Assembly (NCBI GenBank): GCA_900314795.1
Contig: OMWP01000011.1
Location: 1 to 54,463, forward strand
Reading direction: 5' to 3'
Length of the DNA: 54,463 bases
From: an uncultured Eubacteriales bacterium
GTDB taxonomy: Bacteria; Bacillota; Clostridia; Oscillospirales; Acutalibacteraceae
This document shows, piece by piece, positions 16,488-23,611 of the stretch (positions are counted from its first letter, which is position 1; the number at the start of each line of letters is the position of its first letter). The notes under the pieces were generated by a model. The model had not been told where the DNA came from, did not search any database, and worked only from the letters and a program-made list of their open reading frames with translations. Position numbers and translations under genes: made by a program.

Positions 16488-16623
16488 AAGGCTCCCTTTC
16501 CCAAGGGAGCTGTCGAGGCGATTGAGCCGAGACTGAGGGTTGTTACATGAAACAAAACACAACTATGGCAACCCTCCGACACGGACGCAGCGTCCGTGCC
16601 ACCTCCCTTAGAAAAGGGAGGCT
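16488..16623. repeat. Small inverted-repeat element in the trpB2 leader
   Basis: About 136 bp bounded by AAGGCTCCCTTT and AAAAGGGAGGCT inverted ends, with an inner GGACGCAGCGTCC palindrome. Related CTCCCTTT/AAGGGAG pieces occur near 31063-31080. It sits between the T-box terminator and the trpB2 ribosome site. Confidence 0.65.
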
Positions 16624-16671
16624 GATTCCCGCTGACATAAAAATTGATATAACAGAAAAGGAGAAAACATC

Positions 16672-18051
16672 ATGGCAGAAAACAAGATCCCTTATAAGAT
16701 TTACTTAGACGAGAGCGAGATCCCCTCCAAATGGTATAACCTGCGCGCGGATATGAAGAACAAACCTGCGCCGCTGCTCAACCCCGCAACCTATCAGCCG
16801 CTGACCGCCGAAGAGATGAGCGGCATCTTCTGTGAAGAGCTCGTCAAGCAGGAGCTCGACGACACCACCCCCTTCATCGACATCCCGCAGGAGATCCAAG
16901 ACTTCTACAAAATGTACCGTCCCTCGCCGCTGGTACGCGCCTATTGCTTAGAAGAAGCGCTCGGCACGCCCGCTAAGATCTACTACAAATTTGAGGGTAA
17001 CAACACCTCCGGCAGCCACAAGCTCAACTCCGCGATCGCACAGGCGTACTACGCGAAGAAGCAGGGACTCAAGGGCGTGACGACCGAGACCGGAGCCGGT
17101 CAGTGGGGCACGGCGCTGAGCATGGCTTGCGCGTACCTCGGACTGGATCTGAAGGTGTTCATGGTCAAGGTCAGCTATGAGCAAAAGCCCTTCCGCAGAG
17201 AGGTCATGCGCACCTACGGCGCAGAGGTTACCCCCTCCCCCTCCATGACCACCGAAGTCGGCAAAAAAATCCTCGCCGAGCACCCCGGCACCACAGGCTC
17301 GCTGGGATGTGCGATCAGTGAGGCGGTCGAGGTCGCGGTCACCAACCCCGGCTACCGCTATGTACTCGGCTCCGTCCTCAATCAGGTACTCCTGCATCAG
17401 AGTGTCATCGGTCTCGAGACCAAGGCGGCGCTCGACAAATACGGTATCGAGCCCGACATCATCATCGGATGTGCGGGCGGCGGCTCCAACCTCGGCGGTC
17501 TGATCGCTCCGTTCATGGGCGAAAAGCTACGCGGCGAAAAGGGTTACCGCATCATCGCCGTAGAACCCGCGTCCTGCCCGAGCTTCACCAGAGGTAAATA
17601 CGCCTACGACTTCTGCGACACGGGCATGATCTGTCCGCTCGCGAAGATGTACACCCTCGGCTCCGGCTTCATCCCCTCCGCCAACCACGCGGGCGGTCTG
17701 CGGTTCCACGGTATGTCCACTACCCTCAGCCAGCTCTATCACGACGGCTATATGGAGGCGACCTCGGTCGAGCAGACCGCTGTCTTTGAGGCGGCACAGC
17801 AGTTCGCGAGAGTGGAAGGCATCCTGCCCGCTCCCGAATCGAGCCACGCCATCCGCGTCGCGATCGATGAAGCGCTCAAGTGCAAGGAGACCGGCGAAGA
17901 AAAGACCATCGTCTTCGGCTTGACCGGCACCGGCTACTTCGACATGGTCGCGTATCAGAAGTTCAACGACGGCGAGATGACCGACTACATCCCCACCGAC
18001 GAGGATCTGGCAAAGGGGCTCAGCTCCCTGCCCAAGGTTCCCGGTCAGTGA
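16672..18051 (+). CDS. trpB: TrpB2-type tryptophan synthase beta-like PLP enzyme
   Basis: A 459-aa pyridoxal-phosphate enzyme of the TrpB2 (TrpB-related, TIGR01415) branch, which joins indole and serine to tryptophan without a TrpA partner. The PLP lysine is K117 in SGSHKLNSA, and the phosphate-binding glycine loop is GCAGGGSN near 267-274. The long N-terminus before residue 80 is typical of TrpB2. AAGGAG precedes the ATG. It is controlled by the upstream T-box, and no other trp gene is present, so it may serve indole salvage. It is followed by its own terminator. The subfamily call rests on remembered sequence patterns and length. Confidence 0.93.
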   Translation: MAENKIPYKIYLDESEIPSKWYNLRADMKNKPAPLLNPATYQPLTAEEMSGIFCEELVKQELDDTTPFIDIPQEIQDFYKMYRPSPLVRAYCLEEALGTPAKIYYKFEGNNTSGSHKLNSAIAQAYYAKKQGLKGVTTETGAGQWGTALSMACAYLGLDLKVFMVKVSYEQKPFRREVMRTYGAEVTPSPSMTTEVGKKILAEHPGTTGSLGCAISEAVEVAVTNPGYRYVLGSVLNQVLLHQSVIGLETKAALDKYGIEPDIIIGCAGGGSNLGGLIAPFMGEKLRGEKGYRIIAVEPASCPSFTRGKYAYDFCDTGMICPLAKMYTLGSGFIPSANHAGGLRFHGMSTTLSQLYHDGYMEATSVEQTAVFEAAQQFARVEGILPAPESSHAIRVAIDEALKCKETGEEKTIVFGLTGTGYFDMVAYQKFNDGEMTDYIPTDEDLAKGLSSLPKVPGQ

Positions 18052-18161
18052 CGCGCGGCGTCTTTATTCCGCCTTTCACAACGATCTTCTCTATTTCAGA
18101 TTCTTTAACGGCGGGTCAAAACTATTCCTTCGCTTTTTAACGATATTACATTACAAACAGC

Positions 18162-18198
18162 AAAAGCCCTGCGGAACATCCGCAGGGCTTTGTCGTTT
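18162..18198 (+). terminator. Terminator of trpB2
   Basis: AAAGCCCTGCGG and CCGCAGGGCTTT around a five-base loop, followed by T-rich sequence; it lies between trpB2 and the leftward rubredoxin gene and may serve both. Confidence 0.85.
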
Positions 18199-18221
18199 TT
18201 GCGTTATAGTTCAGTGATTGC

Positions 18222-18359
18222 TTACGCCTCACTGAATTCATCCTTGCCTACGCCGCACAGAGGGCAGACATAATCGTCGGGAAGATCCTCGAACGCTACG
18301 CCGCCGTTCTCCTCGGGGTCATAGACATAGCCGCAGACATCGCATACATACTTTTTCAT
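18222..18359 (-). CDS. Rubredoxin
   Basis: A 45-aa small iron protein. It begins [18 protein letters not shown] and has the second iron-binding pair in VCPLCGVGK, giving the two CxxC(G) motifs that hold one Fe. It carries electrons, probably to the flavodiiron protein encoded just upstream on the same strand, which has its own fused rubredoxin domain. Rubredoxins are usually 52-54 aa; this one has the short form with a trimmed C-terminus. GGAG precedes the ATG. The gap to the flavodiiron gene is about 130 bases, so separate transcription is possible. Confidence 0.93.
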   Translation of the reverse strand: MKKYVCDVCGYVYDPEENGGVAFEDLPDDYVCPLCGVGKDEFSEA

Positions 18360-18488
18360 AGTGTTTTCTCCTTATCAATAACATTACATAAACTCGTGGA
18401 AATGCCACGAAAAGACACATTTGTCCACGCCGTTGATAACGGCGCAGTTCAAAACCGCTCTATAATAGGCGGATAAAAACGCAGCGCG

Positions 18489-20279
18489 TTATTCGATCGG
18501 CTCAAAGTCGGCTACGCCGTGCTTGCACAGCGGGCAGATGAAGTCGTCGGGGAGCTCCTCGCCCTCATAGACATAGCCGCAGACCTTGCAGACCCAGCCC
18601 TTCTTGCCGTCGGTCTCGGGCTTGGGCTTGACGTTGTTCTGATAGTAGGTATAGGTCATGGTCTCCACATCGGTGATGACGCGCGCCTCGGTGACGGAGC
18701 AGATGAACATGCTGTGGGTATCGAGGTCAACGGTCTGCTCGACCTTCAACGACATGAAAGAGTTGATATAGTGACCGAGGAACGCCACTCCGTTATCGGA
18801 GCGCAGGATGCCCTCGCCGATGATTTTGTCCACATCTCTGCCGCTCTGGAAGCCGAAGTGCTCGAACACGCTGAACGGCGCGTCGGTAGACAGGCAGTTG
18901 ACGTTCATCACGCCGGTCTTTGCGACCATATCATGGGTGAGGTTCTTTTTGTTGATGCAAACCGCGATACGGTTGGGGGTGTTAGTGACCTGGGACACGG
19001 TGTTGACGATACAGCCGTTGTCCTTGTCGCCGTCACGCGCGGTCACGACATACAGACCGTAGCCAATGTTGAACAGCGCAGTCAGGTCGTTCTTGTCCGC
19101 CTTCTCGCCGTCCATCGCGACATAATCCATGGTCAGTTCTTCGCACAGCGCGTCGATCTCTGCGATATTCTCGTCGTTCATCGCGGAGAGGATATGCACG
19201 TTGTTGTCGGTATAGGTGATGTTCTTGCAGCCCTCGAGCATCTTGCGCATGGTCTTTTCCGCCAGCGGCGCCCATGAGCCGTTCTCGATGAAGCCGATGG
19301 TCTTGTTCTGGAAGTTGCGCTCGGTAAGGTGGTTGATGAACTCGCGCATGAACGGGAAGATATCCGCGTTGTAGGTGGTGGTGGCGAGGATGATCTTGCC
19401 GTAACGGAAGGCGTCCTCGACGCACTCCGCCATATCCTCACGCGCCAGATCGTTGACCGCTACCTTGGGGCAGCCCGCCTCACGGAGCTTGTCCGCGAGC
19501 AACTCGACCGCCTTTTTGGTGTGGCCGTAGACGGAGGTGTAGGCGATCATGATGCCGTCGGTCTCAACGCCGTAGGATGACCATGTGTTGTACAGATCGA
19601 GGTAGTAGCCGAGGTTCTCAGAGAGCACGGGGCCGTGGAGCGGACAGATCGTCTGAATATCCAGACCTGCCGCCTTCTTGAGCACATTCTGCACCTGCTT
19701 ACCGTACTTGCCGACGATGCCGATATAATAGCGGCGGGCTTCACAAGCCCAGTCCTCTTCCACATCCAGCGCGCCGAACTTGCCGAAGCCGTCGGCGGAG
19801 AAGAGCACTTTATCGGTGCTGTCATAGGTCATCAGCACCTCGGGCCAGTGCACCATGGGTGCGCCGACGAAGTTGAGCGTATGCTTGCCCAGCTCTAAGG
19901 TATCGCCCTCTTTGACGACGATGCGTCTGTCGGCGTAGTCGGTGCCGAAGAAGTTGACCATCATATTGAACGCCTTCTGCGAGGACACGACGATCGCGTC
20001 GGGATAAGCACTGAGGAAGTTATCGATATTGGCGCTGTGGTCGGGCTCCATATGCTGTACGACAAGATAATCGGGCTTGCGGTCGCCGATCACGGACTTG
20101 AGGTTATCGAGCCACTGCTTGCCGAAATGCTGATCGACGGTATCCATGATCGCGATCTTCTCATCGATGATGGCATAAGAATTGTACGCCATACCGTTGG
20201 GGACGATATACTGTCCCTCGAACAGATCGATATCATGATCGTTGACGCCGATATACTTGATATCATTAGTAATAAACAT
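18489..20279 (-). CDS. Flavodiiron protein with fused flavin reductase and rubredoxin domains
   Basis: A 596-aa four-domain protein. The metallo-beta-lactamase-like diiron domain carries HMEPDH near residues 76-81, then VHWPEV, SADGFG and LHGP with the remaining ligands. A flavodoxin domain follows (YTSVYGHTKKAVELL). Then comes a flavin-reductase-like FMN domain (IGYGLYVVTA, then NTVSQVTNTP), and a C-terminal rubredoxin (CKVCGY, then CPLCKHG). It reduces O2 or NO to water or N2O in anaerobes; the fused domains could let it take electrons from NAD(P)H without separate partners. The second ATG (20279) is chosen because AGGAG is 9 bases upstream of it and abuts the first. Confidence 0.93.
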   Translation of the reverse strand: MFITNDIKYIGVNDHDIDLFEGQYIVPNGMAYNSYAIIDEKIAIMDTVDQHFGKQWLDNLKSVIGDRKPDYLVVQHMEPDHSANIDNFLSAYPDAIVVSSQKAFNMMVNFFGTDYADRRIVVKEGDTLELGKHTLNFVGAPMVHWPEVLMTYDSTDKVLFSADGFGKFGALDVEEDWACEARRYYIGIVGKYGKQVQNVLKKAAGLDIQTICPLHGPVLSENLGYYLDLYNTWSSYGVETDGIMIAYTSVYGHTKKAVELLADKLREAGCPKVAVNDLAREDMAECVEDAFRYGKIILATTTYNADIFPFMREFINHLTERNFQNKTIGFIENGSWAPLAEKTMRKMLEGCKNITYTDNNVHILSAMNDENIAEIDALCEELTMDYVAMDGEKADKNDLTALFNIGYGLYVVTARDGDKDNGCIVNTVSQVTNTPNRIAVCINKKNLTHDMVAKTGVMNVNCLSTDAPFSVFEHFGFQSGRDVDKIIGEGILRSDNGVAFLGHYINSFMSLKVEQTVDLDTHSMFICSVTEARVITDVETMTYTYYQNNVKPKPETDGKKGWVCKVCGYVYEGEELPDDFICPLCKHGVADFEPIE

Positions 20280-20309
20280 GGGAATCATCTCCTAAATCAA
20301 TTTACCATA

Positions 20310-20338
20310 AGTATAATAGAAATTCGGGCAAATTGCAA
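20310..20338 (-). promoter_or_regulatory. Promoter of the flavodiiron gene
   Basis: On the minus strand TTGCAA, 17 bases, TATACT, about 30 bases before the start. Confidence 0.65.
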
Positions 20339-20345
20339 CAGCATA

Positions 20346-20374
20346 TTGAAAAAAAGCAGGCGATTTGTTATAAT
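20346..20374 (+). promoter_or_regulatory. Promoter facing the DUF6472 gene
   Basis: TTGAAA, 17 bases, TATAAT, back-to-back with the flavodiiron promoter. A palindromic repeat lies between it and the gene 220 bases downstream. Confidence 0.6.
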
Positions 20375-20468
20375 GATTGCACAATAAACTTTCCTTCTAA
20401 AATCGTTAATGTGTTCGGCGATCACTTAACCTCACTTCACTCAAGTGAGGTTTCTATAAATCTTTATT

Positions 20469-20572
20469 TGGTTGAGATTGCCACAGGGCGCATTTCAGAT
20501 TGTCATTGCGAGGAGGAACATCGTTCCGACGCGGCAATCTCAACCTTATCGACTGCGCCCTTCGCAATGACT
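20469..20572. repeat. Interspersed palindromic repeat (GGTTGAGATTGCCAC family)
   Basis: Starts GGTTGAGATTGCCAC and contains an internal GCGGCAATCTCAACC inverted copy, ending CGCAATGAC. Related copies are at 26654-26797, 28338-28378 and 44807-44860. Confidence 0.75.
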
Positions 20573-20597
20573 GTTTTGAACAAAAGGATGTGATACC

Positions 20598-20780
20598 ATG
20601 GCAGGAAAATCAAGCTGTGAATTCTGCGCATACTATAACTACAATGAGGCGTATGACGACTACGAGTGCGAGGTCAACCTCGATGAGGATGATCTGGCGC
20701 GGTTTATGAGCGGCAGTGATGCGAGCTGTCCGTACTTCCGCTTCTCGGACGATTACAAGATCGTGGAGAAGCAGAATTGA
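20598..20780 (+). CDS. DUF6472 family small Cys-containing protein
   Basis: A 60-aa acidic protein with four cysteines: CEFCAYY near the start, a single C in DYECEVNLDEDD, and SCPYFRFSDDYKIVEKQ at the end. This pattern matches proteins annotated DUF6472 in Clostridia and suggests a small metal-binding fold. AAGGATG precedes the ATG. It is followed 120 bases later by the chromate-transporter pair. Function unknown. Confidence 0.8.
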   Translation: MAGKSSCEFCAYYNYNEAYDDYECEVNLDEDDLARFMSGSDASCPYFRFSDDYKIVEKQN

Positions 20781-20901
20781 CACGCGTGTCGACGCGCGCG
20801 TCTTTGTTCCGCCTTTTGAAATGCTTCAGCAAACGATTAACGTCATCAACGGCGGGAACAGACATCAGCAATCAACTTTGATACAGAAAGAACTATTGTT
20901 T

Positions 20902-21465
20902 ATGAAACAAAAGCTCAAGCTGTGTTTACAGCTTTTTCTTACCTTTATGAAGATCGGTGTGGTCACCTTCGGGGGCGGCTACGCAATGATCCCGATCATT
21001 GAAAATGAAATATCGGTCAAAAAGGGGTGGATCAACGGCGATGATCTGCTCGAGGTCGTCGCGATCAGTGAGACCACACCCGGCCCTATCGCCATCTGTG
21101 CCGCTACCTTCATCGGTTATCAGGTCGGCGGTATTTTCGGCGCGTTCTGCGCGACCTTCGGCGTGGTACTGCCGAGCTTTATCATCATCTTCATCATCTC
21201 GCTGTTCTTACGCAAATTCGAGGAGCTCGAGGTCATCAAATACGCGTTCTTCGGCATCCGCGCAGGCGTGCTGGCGCTGCTGATCAAGGCGGTCATAAGC
21301 ATGTTCAAAAAGTGCCCGAAGAACATCGTCGCTTACAGCATCATGGCGCTGTCCTTTGCGGCGGTGGCGTTCTTCTCGGCGAACGTGATCATCGTGATCG
21401 TCTCGGCGGCGGTCATCGGGATCGCGGCGACGCTGATCGCACGAAAGGCAGGCAAAAAGCTATGA
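20902..21465 (+). CDS. Chromate transporter family protein, first half-size subunit
   Basis: A 187-aa membrane protein of the CHR family in its short (single-domain) form. The diagnostic motif FGGGYAMIPIIENE is at about residues 19-32, followed by SETTPGPIAICAATFIGY and about six membrane segments. Its stop overlaps the start of the second subunit (ATGA). In Firmicutes short ChrA proteins work as pairs with opposite topology; substrates may be chromate, sulfate or something else. The ATG at 20902 begins the homologous region, and the ribosome site is weak. Confidence 0.9.
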   Translation: MKQKLKLCLQLFLTFMKIGVVTFGGGYAMIPIIENEISVKKGWINGDDLLEVVAISETTPGPIAICAATFIGYQVGGIFGAFCATFGVVLPSFIIIFIISLFLRKFEELEVIKYAFFGIRAGVLALLIKAVISMFKKCPKNIVAYSIMALSFAAVAFFSANVIIVIVSAAVIGIAATLIARKAGKKL

Positions 21466-22040
21466 ACGTCTATCTCCTGCTGTTCCTCGAATTTTTCAAG
21501 ATGGGCGCGCTCACCTTCGGCGGCGGCTACGCGATGATCCCCTTCATTGAAGAGACCGTTCTCCGTCACGGCTGGATGACGACCACGGAGCTGGTGGACT
21601 TCATCGCGATATCCGAGAGCACCCCCGGCGCCTTCGCCGTCAACATCTCCACCTACATCGGCAGTGAGGTAGGCGGCTTTCTCGGTGCGATCATTGCTAC
21701 CTTGGGATTGGTACTGCCGCCGTTCATCATCATCCTGCTGATCGCAAAGGTATATGAAAAAATCAAGGAGAACACCATCGTACAGGGCGCGATGCTGGGG
21801 CTGAAGGCGACGGTAGTCGGGCTGATCGGCGCGACGGTGCTGAGCGTCGGACAGGAAATATTTTTCTTTGACGGAATTAACACCGCCGTATTCCAATCGG
21901 CAAATCTCTATGTCAGCATCGGAATATTTGCCGTGGCATTGTTCCTGCTTCTGTACAAAAAGCTCAACCCGATCCTGATCATCGGCCTGTCCGCCGCGGC
22001 AGGGATCCTGTTTGGATATACAGGCGTGATCAAGGTATAA
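21462..22040 (+). CDS. Chromate transporter family protein, second half-size subunit
   Basis: A 192-aa partner of the preceding gene. It carries the same motif, TFGGGYAMIPFIEE, near residue 18, then SESTPGAFAVNISTYIGS and a hydrophobic C-terminal half. The start at 21462 overlaps the upstream stop by four bases, so the two are made together. Sequence similarity between the two shows an old duplication. Confidence 0.9.
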   Translation: MNVYLLLFLEFFKMGALTFGGGYAMIPFIEETVLRHGWMTTTELVDFIAISESTPGAFAVNISTYIGSEVGGFLGAIIATLGLVLPPFIIILLIAKVYEKIKENTIVQGAMLGLKATVVGLIGATVLSVGQEIFFFDGINTAVFQSANLYVSIGIFAVALFLLLYKKLNPILIIGLSAAAGILFGYTGVIKV

Positions 22041-22237
22041 CGGTTTGTTGCGCGTTTGTAGAGGGTTGGTAGAATAGAGTCGGTACATTGGCAAGCGCCT
22101 CGATCAGGTTCAAGCATTGATCTGCTTTGCTTACGAACGGTATTATTCGGATAGTATTCGGTACGTCGGCAAGCGCCGTACCCTACAACACGCGCTTCAT
22201 CTGCTTCGCGTTTGTGCGTCATTTTAACAGACGTTTT

Positions 22238-22355
22238 GGGAGGAGCAACAGTGGCGCTTAGCCAATCGCAGATAAATCTGCTCTTGGAGCGCTGGTGCAT
22301 GGGAGTTGTAAACCAAATCAAAGATTTGGACAACTCCTCAAAGCCCCTCCCCTAC
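22238..22355 (-). repeat. Interspersed palindromic repeat, copy B
   Basis: Inverted copy of the element at 15588-15708, bordered by GGGAGGAGCAAC and GCCCCTCCCCTAC. The rest of the 22041-22485 gap holds related fragments (CGGCAAGCGCCGTACCCTAC) and no gene. A second possible promoter (TTGACA, 17, TAAAGT) is at 22434-22462. Confidence 0.7.
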
Positions 22356-22485
22356 GATACAATACTGTATCATAAATGTTGAGCGTGACACTGACACGCG
22401 TATCTGACATTTCAAGAGGGATTTGTGCTGATTTTGACAAAGTTCTGATAATCGATTAAAGTTTTGTAATAATTACCAATTTTCC

Positions 22486-22514
22486 TTGCATTTGTTCGAA
22501 TTCATTGGTATGAT
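22486..22514 (+). promoter_or_regulatory. Promoter of the aquaporin gene
   Basis: TTGCAT, 17 bases, TATGAT, about 70 bases before the start codon. Confidence 0.6.
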
Positions 22515-22584
22515 ATTGACAGTGGCTGGGGTGGATTTCTGCCCCATAGGTCATTCGGAAAAATTCATCAAAGGAGAGAAACAC

Positions 22585-23259
22585 ATGGACAACATCAAAA
22601 AATTCTGTGCGGAATTCATCGGCACCTTCGTGCTGGTACTGTTCGCATGCGGTACCGCTACGGTCGTAGGCTGTAACGGCGCTGAGCCTAACGGCGCGTA
22701 CATTCTCACGGCGCTGGCATTCGGTCTGGTGATCGTCGCGATGGCGTACTCCATCGGCAACGTATCCGGCTGTCACATCAATCCGGCGGTATCGATCGGC
22801 GTTCTGCTGACCGGCGGCATGACCGTATCTGAGTTCTTCCTCTACATCATCGCGCAGTTCGCGGGCGCTACCGCAGGCGCGGCTGTACTGGGCGCACTGG
22901 TCGGCTTTGACACAAGCCTCGGCGCGAACGGTCTGTACAACAACAGCATCATCAAGTCGCTGATCATCGAGTGCATCCTGACCTTCGTCTTTGTGCTGGT
23001 CATCCTGAGCGTGACCTCCAAGAAGAAGTATGAGAAGTTCGCAGGTCTGATCATCGGCTTCACCCTGACGCTGGTTCACATCTTCGGCATTTACTTCACC
23101 GGCACCTCCGTCAACCCCGCTCGCTCCTTCGGCCCCGCAATCTTCAAGGGCGGCGACGCGCTGAGCAGCTACTGGGTATTCCTTGTCGCACCCCTCGTAG
23201 GCGGCGCGCTGGCAGCAGTCGTTTTCAAGGCGCTGATCAAGAGCAAGGACGCTGAATAA
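22585..23259 (+). CDS. MIP family channel, aquaporin type
   Basis: A 224-aa six-helix channel with both NPA boxes: CHINPAVS near residue 71 and SVNPARSFGPAI near 178. The residue after the second NPAR is Ser rather than the Asp of glycerol facilitators, which favours an AqpZ-like water channel. It passes water or small solutes through the cytoplasmic membrane. The ATG at 22585 is preceded by AAAGGAGAG. It is a single-gene unit with its own promoter and terminator. Confidence 0.92.
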   Translation: MDNIKKFCAEFIGTFVLVLFACGTATVVGCNGAEPNGAYILTALAFGLVIVAMAYSIGNVSGCHINPAVSIGVLLTGGMTVSEFFLYIIAQFAGATAGAAVLGALVGFDTSLGANGLYNNSIIKSLIIECILTFVFVLVILSVTSKKKYEKFAGLIIGFTLTLVHIFGIYFTGTSVNPARSFGPAIFKGGDALSSYWVFLVAPLVGGALAAVVFKALIKSKDAE

Positions 23260-23281
23260 TCATTTTGTCCGTATCAAAAAA

Positions 23282-23359
23282 GTCATCCTGAACGAAACGC
23301 TGCGTGAAGGTTCTTCAAGCCGCATAAAATCTAAGATCCTTCGCTGCGTTCAGAATGAC
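23282..23359. repeat. Palindromic repeat (GTCATCCTGAACG type)
   Basis: A 78-bp imperfect palindrome bounded by GTCATCCTGAACG and CGTTCAGAATGAC. This end motif is widespread in Clostridia and other phyla as a dispersed repeat. Confidence 0.65.
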
Positions 23360-23382
23360 AAACATACGTTATCGACACGCAG

Positions 23383-23412
23383 AATGCTCCCCGATTTGGG
23401 GAGCATTTTTTT
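23383..23412 (+). terminator. Terminator of the aquaporin gene
   Basis: AATGCTCCCC, GATTT loop, GGGGAGCATT and seven T. Confidence 0.9.
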
Positions 23413-23473
23413 GCCTTCACAGTCGGCTACCATTATCTTTTGTTTGTAGCTTTATTTACATTTTCCGCCTCAA

Positions 23474-23491
23474 CTGTAGCTTAAGCTACAG
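23474..23491. promoter_or_regulatory. Perfect 18-bp palindrome, possible operator
   Basis: CTGTAGCTTAAGCTACAG lies about 120 bases before the secreted beta-helix gene. No T run follows, so it is not a terminator; a dimeric regulator site is possible. Confidence 0.4.
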
Positions 23492-23611
23492 ATTGCCATT
23501 CGATTGCATATAGGCAAAAGGGAACGGTTCTGCTATCATAATATTGTAATCAAACGAGAGCCATAAAGCGAACGGCTCGACATCTTAAAGCTGCAAAAGG
23601 GGTTGACCATT

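Noticed and set aside
16207-16488. 93-codon minus-strand frame in the trpB2 leader
   Set aside because: Antisense to the T-box riboswitch; the structured RNA explains the sequence.
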